From positions 1 through 34,803 of the forward strand of contig JAIXMQ010000134.1 in the NCBI GenBank assembly GCA_025716855.1: DNA of 34,803 nucleotides, in the 5' to 3' direction. A program made the translations under genes and the position numbers. Of the stretch, positions 1 to 11,102 are shown piece by piece. Position 1 is the first letter of the stretch; every line of letters starts with the position of its first letter. Under the pieces are notes generated by a model. That model was given only the letters and a program-made list of their open reading frames with translations. It did no database searches and had not been told where the DNA came from. Source of the DNA: Pilaira anomala (Eukaryota; Mucoromycota; Mucoromycetes; Mucorales; Mucoraceae).

Positions 1-471
1 CTACCAAAAAAGATTTTAAATAGTGTTATTAATGGGACAGCTGTCTCCAAATACGCGACGTATGAAGTAGCTAGTTATATGAAGATGGATTCCATATCCG
101 AAATGACCCTCAACACTGATAAGACTCACTATGATGATATCGAAGCATCTGCTGGAACATGTATTGAGAAACGTAAAGGTAATACAACCAAAAAAAATAA
201 GCATAAAAACAGTAAAGATGCTACACCAATGACCACTCGGGCTGGGTTACAGGATGTAAAAGATAAGCAGAATATTATTACAGACAATAAGGAGGATGAG
301 GATCCATCAACAAGTCATGACAGTGCTGCTACTACAGATACAGTGATGGATGATACCATTGTTATTAACGACGATATCGAAACTGATAATATTGAAGATA
401 CAACATTGATTAATGGGAGTTTCCACTCTTTAAAACTTACGAAACAAGACAGCCGTAAGGCTCAATGTTAA
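1..471 (+). pseudogene. LINE ORF1, C-terminal part (truncated by window edge)
   Basis: The frame is open from base 1 to the TAA at 469-471, about 156 codons, so the visible ATG at 79 is not necessarily the start. The peptide is hydrophilic: a basic Lys/Asn stretch (KKNKHKNSK) followed by a long Asp/Glu/Thr-rich tail. No CCHC knuckle is in view. It is assigned to ORF1 by position only: it sits directly upstream of the endonuclease start and overlaps it by 7 bases (ATGTTAA at 465-471). LINE ORF1 proteins usually bind RNA and form the RNP, but nothing in this fragment proves that. Confidence 0.6.
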
Positions 472-3400
472 GTAAGCCTTTACGTATGGGTACTTTAAAT
501 GCGCGTAGCATTTCTAAAGCTTCACACCCTGTAATACAAAAAGAGTTTACCTCTTTTCTACGCAATTGATCAAATTTATCCCTAGATTTTTCATGTTTAC
601 AGGAAGCGTCCAGTTTTCGTTAAAACGAGCATTTGTTGATAGACCAACAACACCAATTTACCAGTTTCTTATTCCCAAACTGCTCCAATGTCTTATCCAA
701 GCATTGCGCTATAGTATGTCTTAATCGTGATTTCTCTTTAGATGATGTCTCTATATCATGAGATGAGCGATGTATTGTGGCGGCCTTAAGAGATGCCCAG
801 CATAAATTGATATGACGACTGGCATCAATCTATGTACCTGCGCAACTTCTGGATTGTTTGCATTTTCTTAGTTCTTTTCAAGACCTCCCTTTCTTCCAAC
901 AGGGTGATATTATGGAGGACCCTTGGATTTTCTTTGGCGACTTTAACATGTGTCTCAACTCTGTACCTGTTTCTAATAAGCCAGAAATTGTGGAATGGTA
1001 TGATTGGATTCGGCGTCGATTTAACAACTGTCATCCGGCAGGCTTACCTAATTTCACTAGACAGAACACTGACTACCGATCCACAATAGATTACATCTTT
1101 GGTCACACTAGCCTTTCAACTAGATTAGTCAACAGTAATATTCATAAGGTTTCAGCTGTCTATACTGACCATTGTCTTCTGACGGTAGACCTTGTACCCG
1201 AACAGACCAATGTTGGTAATGGTAGCTGGCGCTTTAACCCAGCCTTATTAAATGATGAACACTTTCTGTCTCTACTTGATTCTGCTATTACAGGTTTTTT
1301 TCAAGACCAGGATGGCGTTATTGGCTTTGTCTCTACACAACTAAAATGGGAGGCTTTTAAACGGGTTTTTCAGGTCTGTGCCAAGAGGTATAGTCGAAAT
1401 TCTAGGAGTCGTCATAAGAATACTCTCACCTCCTTGCAACGCCATAGACTCCAACTACTCTCTGAAGATACAGCTAGTGCTGTAAACCTTGAACGAATAC
1501 GTCAAACAGATATCACGATAGATAAACAAGTTCAGAAAGAAACAAACCAATTTATGCTTCGATCAGATACTCGTTGGCACGAGAAGGGTGAAGGAAACAA
1601 TAAGTATTTTTATAAAGTTTTTAGGGAACGCCAAACTAGACAAACTATACAGTCCTTGAAATGCTCCAATACGGGTACGGTATTAACGAACTCTGCGGAT
1701 ATTTTGAAGGAGGCGCATAATTTCTACACTAAATTGTACACACCTACACATGCTTTTCAGACAGATATAGAGGAGTTGTTTACCATCATCCCCGCCTCCG
1801 TTGGACTGAATGTTGATCAAGATGAAAAACTTATGGATACATCAGATGCTCAATATCTACATGACCTTATTCAAAAAACGCCTCCGGGCAAAAGCCTTGG
1901 ATTGGATGGAATTCCTTTTGAAGTGTACCAATACCTCATATATACAAAGAAACAAGTATTGATAAATAATGCTCTCAATGGGGTGTACCCAGATTCTTGG
2001 TTGCAAACCATGATTGGCGACCATTGTCTTTAATCAATACCGATGCCAAACTTTTCACCAAATTATTAGCTAAAAGATTTAATGTAGTACTTCCAGATTT
2101 AGTCAATCCATATCAAACTGGTTTTATGCCAAATAGATTGATATCGGATAATGGATGGATCAATCATACCTTGATGTCCAATGCTCGATCTACTTCTTCA
2201 ACGGGAACTTCAGCTGTGGCAGTACTACTGGATTAAGAAAAGGCCTATGACCGAATTTACCCAGAGTACCTGCAACGGGTACTTCTTCACTTTGGTTTTC
2301 CTTCTTCTTTAGGGAACGCTTTAGATACACTTTTGTTCCAGACTCAAATCAACATTTCGATAAACGGCTGGCTTGGCTTTCCTATCTCACAGCTACGTGG
2401 TTTACGTCAAGGCGATCCATTATCACCACTTCTTTTCAATTTGGCATCTGAACCTATGCTTCGATCTATTATAGCATGTCCAAGGCTCAAAGGAGTTTCT
2501 TTACTTCCGGTCTCACTACCTTCTCGTATACAGCCACAACAGCCTACGCATCGACCCAGAGATAATTTTTTTTGTCAATTGACCGCTACCATACCGGATC
2601 CTATAAAACTTTTAAGCTATGCAGATGAGCTAGAAGTTTTTCTAAATGACGTTCATAAGTGGCAGGTATTACTTGATCTTTTACAACAGTATAACTATGC
2701 CTCCAATGCCAAAGTTAATCTTGACAGGAAGATACTGATATCTCTATCTGGTGCAAGACTTGATACATGGACCTCCATTGCTCGAAACCATGGTGTTGAA
2801 TGGCACGACAATACCTCTTCGACCTACATTCGATTTCTTGGCTATCCCCTATACAATACTGATGCTCAACTTCAAGTATTTTTAGATGAACTAAAACTAA
2901 AAGTGCTTCGACATAGTCATCTAATGAAACCACGTCATCTTTCTGTTCCCGGATCAAGTCTAGTTACTAATACTCTACTACTCAGTCGAGTATGACATTG
3001 CCTACGAGTTATGCCGGTACCCAAAAAATGGATTATGGAAATTAAAAAGATTGTCAAGGATTTCGGTACCCCATTTTGGCCAAAACCGAGCTGGTCGGTA
3101 ATGTGCTTGTCAAAACAACGAGGTGGCCGTAATCTCATTGACATTGAAGAACAACGCTTTACCTTAAATATGGTTTATTTACAACGGCTGAATAAAGGTC
3201 CTTCAAAACTGGATTTTGTGTCTCCATGGATTGTATATTATTTCCAGAAATATACGGGTCACGCGTCTATACTATCATGGTCTATGTACCCGAAGCTATT
3301 TCAAAGCTGTTTCTTTACATTACCAACTATCTCTCATATTGGAACGTTAATATCTAAACTACCCCCCATTACTAGCAACTACTACTTGGAGTGATCGGTG

Positions 3401-4365
3401 GTATCTTGATCTGCCTCTTCAGGGTCTACTTCTACATACAAATGAACAAAACGGCCATCCCCCTATACCGACGAGATATGTTATATCGGATCTTTATACT
3501 TGTCACCAAGGTCAGAATGTATTACTCCCGTACATGGCATTCTTAAGCAAGTAAAGACAGAATTGTCTCAGAATACATCTAATAGATCCCTCCCAACATT
3601 CATCCCTTTAGTACACAACACTTTGGAATTACTCGCAAAACCTGCCTCATCCGATGGTAAGGTCAGCCAGTCCTGGTTACCTAATTGCTCTTATTGGAAA
3701 ATTGATTATAGTTCCTCTTTATGCCTCAGTGTACAACATATTCCTCTCAGCTACCTACGGCACTCTTGGCACCCAGACTTTGGTAGGATACGTTCTGATA
3801 GACACCCGCCTATGACTATCCCGATTCGATTCTTATTGCAGCCAACCTACTGGAAACTTTTTCGGTCTCTCAGGATGACGAGTAAAGCATTCACTTTCAT
3901 GGTGGAGGCTACTTCAAGACTGTATAGGCTATAACAAGATATTACATAAATTTGGACCAAACAAATTCCCTTCCTCTCTTTGTTCCATTTGTCAAGCAAA
4001 TGCTACCGAGGACCTATATCACTTCAGTTGGATGTAAAAGAAAATGGCGACTCTGGGTCGATATCACATTAAATCTGGGTATTAATAACAAGTTTCCCGA
4101 TGGCTTAACTATATGGGCCGGACTAATCAGTCTGAATCAAGTAGACGCTACAACTGGAAAGGTGAAACAATTAGAGAACCAACACCTCGTGTTACTAGGT
4201 ACAATTTTCTCAACAATATGGAAATACCATTGGCACTGTGTGCTGAACAACGAGCCTTGGATATTTACCGCTATATATCAACGATTTCATAGCGACCATC
4301 AAAAAGGTATTCAAGCATACAATAGTTGTCTAGCCGATAATACTACAACCGACACAACATTCTAA
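465..4365 (+). pseudogene. LINE ORF2: endonuclease / reverse transcriptase / zinc knuckle, multiply broken
   Basis: ORF2 would nick target DNA and copy the element RNA by target-primed reverse transcription. The N-terminal endonuclease starts at ATG 465 (TLNARSI, then CLQEAS near 600) and runs through stops at about 570 and 620 into GDFN (near 943), IDYIF and TDH (near 1165). RT blocks follow: GLDGIPFEVYQ (about 1905), NPYQTGFMPNR (about 2105), motif A split by a TAA at 2234-2236 (VLLD-stop-EKAYDR), LRQGDPLSPLLFN (about 2405). The catalytic motif reads YADE at 2618, where YADD is expected. Further downstream frames carry a CSICQ...H zinc-knuckle remnant near 3985. At least six stops or frameshifts show it is dead. 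Confidence 0.9.
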
Positions 4366-4527
4366 ATATCAAACTGACAAAATCCTATTATATATTACTA
4401 TTTCTTCCTATTACAATCTTTTTGCTTTCTTTATTTAATTTTAAATAATTTTTCATCCAATAAAGTCTACACTTGATACAAAAAAAAAATATCAGTTTCT
4501 TGAATAAGGATAATGTGGTTAGACTCA

Positions 4528-4554
4528 AGCACAAACTATAGGTCTGAACAATCC
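4528..4554. repeat. Isolated MITE-like terminus
   Basis: The bases agcacaaact..ggtctgaacaatcc resemble the right end of the small inverted-repeat element at 20704-20879 (agcacaaactggtctaaac at 20854). No matching left end is seen before the LINE poly(A), so this is either a truncated copy or chance. Matched by eye only. Confidence 0.3.
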
Positions 4555-4648
4555 TCGATTAATAGAACAGTACAAAAATGGAAAGGCCCCTGAAGAGAGA
4601 GCATTATGATGGATGTTCACAGCCACAGAAACGTTTTCGTCTAGACGA

Positions 4649-4797
4649 TTTTTTTTTTTTTTTTTAGGTAAACAGCTTGAGCTTTTTACTTTGATATCCG
4701 TTGAATATTTTTCCTGTTTTAAAATTAGAATATCATACACATATACTATATAAACTCTGTAATATTTTTTTTTCAAATGTTTTATATATGTTTTTCG
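4649..4797 (-). mobile_element. 5'-truncated retroposon copy with poly(A) tail
   Basis: On the minus strand a unit of about 130 bp ends in AGCTGTTTACCT followed by 18 A (T at 4649-4666). The same unit, also followed by poly(A), occurs at 30296-30484 (+) and 32617-32785 (-) inside the foldback element arms. A shared 3' end plus poly(A) with a different 5' break point indicates retroposition of a LINE or SINE tail. No coding sequence was recognised in it. Confidence 0.6.
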
Positions 4798-4806
4798 GCT
4801 AAACAA

Positions 4807-5352
4807 TAAGATATGGTAACTAAAGAGTAGTAGTGGTTACAATGTAGTTGGTTATACCAAATGTTTACCAGAGATAGAGTTTGAGCTCAGCTTTTCAAAA
4901 AAGTAAATTTTAAATTTATAAAATTAAATCTCCGCGGTTAATTCTAAAATTAAAATTTTAGCACGTTATGCTTAGAGCTCATCACAATATCAATCATATC
5001 TCATTGAAAAATAACGATAAAAAAATAAAACTAACGTTAATTAATAGGCAATTTAATTTTTCAATTACTGTATATACCTTATTTAACTTTGGGTACTGAA
5101 TTCTTTGATAAATGAGCTTAAATTAGTTCGCCTACCTTTTGTATTGAAATATTCGAATAAGTCAAGCTATTGTTAAAATTCAATACAGTTGTTTTAGTGA
5201 TTAATAAATTTTATTGATATAAATTGATAAGAAATATAAGTTGATAGATAAGATGATAAAGTAATTTAGGGCGAGTAAAAAAAAAAGAAAGTTTACAAGT
5301 AGTATGTAACTAACAAAAAAAAGTAATCGATTCGAAAGCAAAAGAAGTGAAA
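4807..5352. other. AT-rich intergenic, no gene seen
   Basis: Very AT-rich sequence with short A/T runs and stops in all frames. It could hold the 3' end of the neighbouring ISXO2-type element, but no inverted repeat partner was found on the far side. Confidence 0.5.
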
Positions 5353-7050
5353 CTATCTACGATTTGTTCTAGAAGTAATGTTCACTCCACGCTTACGACC
5401 ACAAGTCTTAGGTCTTCCTCTACTACCTTGAGGTCGACCACGAGGTCTACTTGACTCAGCAATGACTGTAGAACTTGAGCTACTACCAGCTAAAGGAATG
5501 GAACTTATAGAATCAGTAGGAGGAGGAGAAGTAGAAGAAGGAGAACTTGTTGGTACTCTAAAAGGAGAAAGAGGAGAAGAAGAAGAAGGAGAGCCTGTTG
5601 ATAATCTAGGGAGAGGAGAAGGTGACCTATTTAATGATGTTAAAGGAGAAGAAGAACCAGAAACAGCATTAATAACAAAGTTGCTAGTAAACTCGGTTGA
5701 TAATCCTTCGTAATCATTGTCACTGTCAGAAAAAGAAAAATCTTTATCGTCACCATTCGTTTCCTCTTCTTCTGATGATGAAGACTCACCGGTATTGAGA
5801 CCACGCTCATAGTCTCTACCACGCATAGATCTCTCATAATCTGTGCGACTAGCATACTAACGTGCATTTGCTCTAGCACGGTATCTTCTTAGATCTCTTT
5901 CCCGTCTTGCTGTATCACGAGCTTCGTACTGTTCTTGTATTTCCCTAGGATTTCCATCTAGACCTCTGGTAATGATACCCTTATCATAGAGATTATCATG
6001 CCTTTCAATAATAGTACCGTCGAAAGATACCTCACGGAGACAACGTTCGATACCAGCCTTGATCTCATTTTTATTTTCTCTACGCCAGAGATATTCCATC
6101 AATTTACCAGGCAGATCCTTCTCATTGTAGTATCTCTTGTGTATTCTATCCTTTAGATGACACCACAATCCTTCGATCATATTGGTATTGATGGATTCGA
6201 TTGTATTGCTACCAAGAACATTGTCAGAAGTGACGTAAAAGTTTGAATGGTTTACTACTTGATGCTGACGAAAAAAGTAACCACCAGATCTATAAGCCAT
6301 TACATTGCTGTAGGTTTCATGGTCTACCATGTTATCTATATCACGAGGGTGAAGGCTACTGTAAGCTGCCCAGCCATCAGATCGGATGACCGAACATTGT
6401 CTGCAAAAACGGTAAATGATTGGTAATAGAGTGTGTGCTGTTCTGTTGGGAACAGTACAAACCATTACATTTCCTTGTTTATATTGATTGGGAAAACCCG
6501 GAACTTCAATAGCCTCAACCAAACCAAAGACCCAGACACCTTCTACACGACGACCACGATGGTATTTCTGCTTTCCAAACTTCGATTCGTCAATTTGTAT
6601 ATGGTGACATCCAGGAGTATCACCAAGACGAACATTATTAATGAAAAAACTTCTGATGTAATCAAATGACATCAACAAAGCACAATCCCTGGTAATACTA
6701 GTTAAAACACCTTGAGAAACTTGACGGTAAGCCAAAATAAAAGACTGGTTGGCAAGCCTAAAGTAATCTTTGATCACACTAAGTTGTATGTGAAAAGCTA
6801 CTTTTCTGCGGTAAAAGTACGAGCCAATGGTACAAGTTCTCTTGTAATATTCATGTACAGCACGATTATAACAGTGGAAATACAATTGTCCACCAGCATC
6901 AGCTCTTTCAAAGATAGCCATTTCTTTACCACAGCCTTCGTTTTCACAAATTCGTGTCTCATTAAAAGCACCAATCTCGCGTAAGTACCGGAAAAAGATA
7001 TGATGAATTAGTAATTTAATATAGAGTAGAAAATACATATAGATAAGCAC
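5353..7050 (-). pseudogene. ISXO2/IS1595-type transposase with AT-hook tail, split by an in-frame TAG
   Basis: This is a DDE transposase of the IS1595/ISXO2-like group (Merlin-like in eukaryotes), which would cut and paste its element in the nucleus. Residues are counted from 7050. A Cys-rich zinc-ribbon-like N terminus (CENEGC at 35-40, HCYN at 59) leads into the catalytic core: D154 in IDESKFG, D225 in RSDGWAAY and E293 in TNMIEGLW. TAG at 5857-5859 ends the 397-codon frame. The same frame then continues through an Asp/Glu/Ser-rich linker to RPRGRPQ and SRGRPK, two AT-hook-like motifs, and stops at 5353. The first ~20 residues are hydrophobic and probably intron; the true start lies upstream across an intron that could not be placed. 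Terminal inverted repeats were not found. Confidence 0.82.
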
Positions 7051-7789
7051 ACAAAGTTCAAATTAGTACATGTAACATGTAAATAAAGAAAGTATAGAAT
7101 CAAAACTTACATGTAAAGTAAAAGAAAGAGAAAAGAATATATTTCCCACCCCCCTTACATTTCATAAAAAGTTTTCACCTAAGCCATTACGAAAAATAGT
7201 CACAAAATCAATACGTTATAATTCTTTCAGTTTAAATGCTATCAGAATAATTAAATAACAAAAAAGATGAGGAGTGCTACAAGCTTTTTAATTATGGTAC
7301 TGTATTATGAGCAGAGTTCAAATTCAGTACTCCAAATTAATTTTAAAGCTTTGTCTATCTTTTTAGTCAATGATGAGACCAAATTTAAGATTAGATGTAC
7401 GAAACTTTAGGAGTTCAGATCTTTGTTATAGAGATGCAATTTTATTAAGAAAAAGTTGAAAAGATATGCACAAATAGTTGTAAAACCACTCAATTTATGT
7501 GTCGTATTTGCGTCATCTCTACTTATAAATATAAGTAGATCAGGGTTATAAACTAAACATTATAATAAAAACCTGACATATCTTCATAATAATATACATG
7601 TTTAACATTGTATATTATTATCAATATCTTGAACCTAAGGAAATATTCTATATTCAAATGCATATACAAATTGACGTAAAATAAGATCAATGGTAAAAAA
7701 CCAAGATCAAATATTAAAATATAATTGAGAATAAAACAATACAAATAAAGTAAATACTCAATTCATATTAATAGAAAATAAGAGATATT
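7051..7789. other. AT-rich sequence upstream of the ISXO2-type gene
   Basis: No coding sequence recognised. A donor-like ACATgtaagttttg reads leftward near 7110 and may be the end of a short first exon of the transposase. A short palindrome (ctacttataaatataagtag) lies near 7521. Confidence 0.4.
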
Positions 7790-7858
7790 TACCGGTAATA
7801 GTCTCGATACAAGCTTAGCTACCTTGTGTTGAGGTAAGAACGGCTATTACTGGCAAAA
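7790..7858. repeat. Imperfect hairpin
   Basis: The sequence ttaccggtaatagtc near 7791 is the imperfect complement of ggctattactggcaa near 7842, with about ten paired bases around a 35-base loop. The loop contains a second short pairing (ctta..tacc with ggtaag). It could be a tiny MITE or a structured remnant. No known RNA family recognised. Confidence 0.4.
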
Positions 7859-8013
7859 ATACATTATTAATATATTAATATTAAATAGTAATATTATATA
7901 ACCTGTTTACAAAATAAATAAAAAAGAATAACATTGTTGGAATAAATATTATCCCAGCAACTGTCAATTCTATTCCGAAACTGGGAAAACATGATATCAG
8001 TCTAAGAATAAGG

Positions 8014-8330
8014 TTGATCAGGTTGTATGATAGAAAAATAGTTCTTGTCAATTTAAAAGTATGCGCATTTACCAATGAAATCTGTAACAACGGAATCCAG
8101 ACTAATAACAACCATGTAAGTAATTACAAGGTGATCTTTAGTCAGGAACCAGATATGTTGTTATCCAATCGAGTAGATAGGATCCACGATTATTTATGGT
8201 CAATTCGAAAGAGTAGAACGTACTTATTCAAAAGCAGAAGAGTTGGGTATAGATTCATTTAAACCCATCAAAAAGATGGTCCTTATTCAAACACAACTCA
8301 TCAGGATATTCAAGATATAAAAGATGATTA
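8014..8330 (+). pseudogene. Unrecognised decayed coding fragment
   Basis: Two overlapping frames look coding and join by a frameshift near 8180. The first ends with a stretch containing EPDMLLSNRVDR; the second continues with YGQFERVERTYSKAEELG and IDSFKPIKKMVLIQ before stopping at about 8331. Composition is less AT-skewed than the flanks. No domain was recognised and no complete gene can be built. Confidence 0.3.
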
Positions 8331-8380
8331 TTATTTTAGTTTAGAAGAGTTCTTTCAGTTTTATTTTATCTAATAAATCA

Positions 8381-9060
8381 ACCCTAAGTCTTTTCTCATT
8401 AATTACTGATTGTCCACATTATGGATAAATTTTTACTTTAGGCATATAATTCGTATATTCTTTTTGAATTAAAGAGAAAACTAAATTATATGGCTATCTA
8501 CAAGCTAAGTAAAGCTGTTTAGAATAATAATTTACATTTGAATTTGTATTTAAGCCTAGTTTTTAAGAAAAAATAGGTTTAAAATTGACTTTTTTTTAAA
8601 AAAAATGCTTGTTTTTGGTAATTACTTTCGATTTCTGGAGAAAGACATTGTGTACAAATAATACAAATCGCCTCTAAATTAGTTTCTCTATCTTTTTATT
8701 TAGTTTCATATTATTTTAGCATCATTTACGTAGTATAAGATTCGAAATTACTAATAGTTTTCTATTTTTATAGTCTGATACCAAACATGCAACAACTATA
8801 CTATCAATATGATAATGTGTCTAAAGTCAGGCCAAATAATACTCATTTTGTTCAAAAATAAATTAAGTCTATATTGAAAATTGTGATCTTTTTATTAGAA
8901 AATCTAAATATTCAATTACATCTTGATACACTATAAACTCGGTTAAGTTTTGGCAAATTACTCTTTTAGTCTTAATAAGCCTAAGCTAGTTTTTCGTCTT
9001 CTTTTAAATGTTGCTTTTTTTAAAGCTCTAGCGCTAATATTCATAAAATTTATCTTTTTG
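8381..9060. other. AT-rich sequence, nothing recognised
   Basis: Homopolymer-rich A/T sequence with no open frame, inverted repeat or RNA gene visible. Confidence 0.5.
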
Positions 9061-9077
9061 AAATTTCACAAAAATTA

Positions 9078-9221
9078 AACGTTTTTGCTAATAACTGGAT
9101 CATTATTTATGTTAACGAAAAACTTGATATACCTCTAGAAAGAGTAAAAAAAGTTAAATTACATACTAGAGACTTAGTATTATTTGAGTATTTATTTAAA
9201 TATACGTTTTCAATTATTTGA
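9078..9221 (+). pseudogene. Short coding-like remnant
   Basis: One frame gives about 47 residues containing NNWIIIYVNEKLDIPLERVK and HTRDLVLFEYLFKY, ending in TGA at 9219-9221. The residue mix looks like real protein compared with neighbouring sequence, but there is no start codon, no continuation and no recognised family. Confidence 0.25.
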
Positions 9222-9446
9222 ATTTCAAGATAAAATCATACTACTTTATCTAGTTCCTATTTTTCGTTTAATTTTTTTTAAAAATTTTTCTACTAAGTAA
9301 ATCACTCTATAAATTACACAAAATATACTCGTTTATGGTAAGTCTAAAAAACTAAAAGCCTTTATTTGATTAAGGCTTTTTTTCAAAAGTTATAGAGAAA
9401 CGAAAAAACGAAATTTACTTGAAAAATCACGAAAAAAAAATAAAAC

Positions 9447-9520
9447 AAAAACTCTACTAGGAATCGAACCAGGACCAGCATAGAGCCATTTTCAGATGAT
9501 AACCACTAAGCCAAATACAA
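9447..9520 (-). other. tRNA-like sequence with pol III A and B boxes (pseudo-tRNA or SINE head)
   Basis: On the minus strand TGGCTTAGTGG (9513-9503) matches the A box and GGTTCGATTCC (9470-9460) the B box, spaced within one base of a normal tRNA. A T-rich run follows as a possible pol III terminator. The acceptor, D, anticodon and T stems do not pair properly, so this is not a working tRNA. A tRNA-derived SINE head or a decayed tRNA gene both fit. Confidence 0.5.
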
Positions 9521-9524
9521 ATTT

Positions 9525-9880
9525 CTGAATGTGTCAGACCAGAAAACAGCCCAAATCCAGCCAATCAAAATCTGGACGTCTCGGCCCGCTCTTTGGAGTC
9601 CGACCCGATGGATACCGGCCCGGATGTAGTTCCTACAGACACCCCACCTTCCAGAACAAAAAGAAGGTTCCGACCAACTATTCCAAAAACAAGAAGAGTC
9701 AAGAAATTACGTGTAAAGCTAATAAGGCTAAAATAGACATCCGAATATTATATCATACTTTACATCATTATTATCAACAGTTGTATCATTACTCTCAGCT
9801 AGTACAATTATATTATTTAGTTTAGTTTCTTACAAGTATAAATATCCCCCACTGTATATTATTAATAAAATCTATCTTTT
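9525..9880 (+). mobile_element. Retroelement 3' end: polyprotein tail plus LTR or 3' UTR
   Basis: One frame reads through NLDVSARSLESDP, a Pro/Thr-rich piece and a strongly basic end (KTRRVKKLRVKLIRLK) to TAG at 9734-9736. After a CAT-rich stretch there is a TATA-like box with a C run (tataaatatccccc at 9837-9850) and a polyadenylation-like AATAAA at 9863-9868. A related tail lies in opposite orientation at 10070-10500. A basic C terminus followed by a promoter-like segment fits the end of an LTR retrotransposon polyprotein and its LTR, but no catalytic domain is in view. Confidence 0.45.
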
Positions 9881-10069
9881 ATCTGCTCTTTTAAATTACT
9901 TGTATACTTCCTTAAAAAGAAGTATAAACTATTGAAATTCATAAACGTATTAGGCGGAATAGTCGTAACAGCGAATCCCTGGGTCCTAATACTGATAAAT
10001 GTAAGTCTTGTAATAATGTCCAGGTTCAACTCTCTGTGGTTAACCACAGTAATAAATGGTTTTTAAATT

Positions 10070-10500
10070 ATATATCAAATAGAAGATAATGTTTATTCAA
10101 TTAAAGAAGGGGGATATTTATACTGTTCGGTTATGAGCTAATTATGTAATATGTAATTGATATAATAGTAGTATGATAATGATGGTAATATATAATGATG
10201 CGTAAAAGGTAATAAGTATTCGTAATCATTCGTAATGGTATTCATGTGTTAACATATGATAAGGTCTTCATGTGTTGGCATATGATACATAGTGGTACTG
10301 ATTCTTATCTCTTATTTTTCTTGTTACGTTCGTGGGTATTGCATATGTTTGGTGTAAACTTCCGTTTACGTAAGGCCTTCTTTTTAAGCATGATTTCTAT
10401 TTCTATCGGAATATTATTATTCGGACCGGACACCGGACCAGTCTGGCTCGGAACATCTAAATCTTGGGCATCCATCTCATCACTCGATTCCAGGCTGACA
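10070..10500 (-). mobile_element. Inverted second copy of the retroelement 3' end
   Basis: The minus strand reads DLDVPSQTGPVSGPN, then a basic end (LRKRKF...KNKKNKR) to TAA at 10305-10307. It is followed by gtataaatatccccc (10123-10109) and AATAAA (10097-10092), the same order as 9525-9880. The two fragments are similar but clearly diverged, so they are separate insertions or an old inverted duplication. A 26-bp direct duplication (ttcatgtgtt..catatgat) sits at 10240-10290. Confidence 0.45.
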
Positions 10501-11102
10501 TGAAAAGTTTAGTTATAATATAATTATGTAGGCATTTTAACTTGTAATCTGTAAGAAAAAACCGTCACAGACATTTGAAATTTTTAGAGATTGTAGCTGA
10601 CAAAAACGCGCTTTTAGTCCTGCTTTAAAAATTTATTTACAATCAATATTCATTGAGTTATTAATTAATCCGCTACTAATTAAATAATTGGTCCATCGGT
10701 GATTGAATTTATAAAACATTCGTACTATCATTAAAACCGCAATTTATTCAGCTTCAAAACGATATAAAATTTATGTTACTAGCTCTATTATAACTGCTTG
10801 TTACCTATTAGTTACCATATCTTGTTGGGTACCCCATAAACTTATTTATTAGTTTTGGGAGCAAGGACTTTGCCATTGCTTAAAAACTAACGAGGAAACT
10901 TTGAAAGGTTTCATTAGCGGCGGTTTCGGCCGTTCGGCCCTAGAATCCCTTTTATTACGTAAATAGCTCCTTTATATTTCCATTGAAAAACTAAAAGCTG
11001 ACATCATATTTTTTATTTTTTTATCCAATCATCTTATTCTGTGGTGAAATAAGGAGGTTATTTTTTCTTACGTGCTTTTTGTCGTTTAGTGTCTATGTTC
11101 AA
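10501..11102. other. Upstream region of the broken unknown gene
   Basis: Mostly AT-rich. A short GC-rich palindromic patch (cggccgttcggcc) lies near 10928. It probably contains the former promoter of the gene starting at 11103. No other gene or RNA recognised. Confidence 0.35.

Larger units (their letters stand above)
1..4490 (+). mobile_element. L1-like non-LTR retrotransposon (LINE), degenerate, left end outside window
   Basis: The segment holds the tail of an ORF1, then an ORF2 with apurinic-type endonuclease, reverse transcriptase and a C-terminal zinc-knuckle region. It ends in an AT-rich 3' UTR with an AATAAA-like signal (ccaataaagtc near 4458) and a run of about ten A near 4480-4490. 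The order EN-RT-zinc knuckle without an RNase H domain is typical of L1-like elements. Several in-frame stops and frameshifts make it inactive. The 5' end lies beyond base 1, so length and target duplication cannot be judged. Confidence 0.88.

Noticed and set aside
5462..5713. Glu/Gly-rich plus-strand frame opposite the ISXO2-type tail
   Set aside because: It is the antisense of the Ser/Pro-rich transposase linker and has no independent support.
9447..9520. A functional tRNA gene
   Set aside because: The A and B boxes are good but acceptor, D, anticodon and T stems are mispaired.
10808..10825. A 16-base match (ttagttaccatatctt) to the complement of 4811-4826
   Set aside because: The match does not extend, and one such match is expected by chance in AT-rich sequence of this length.
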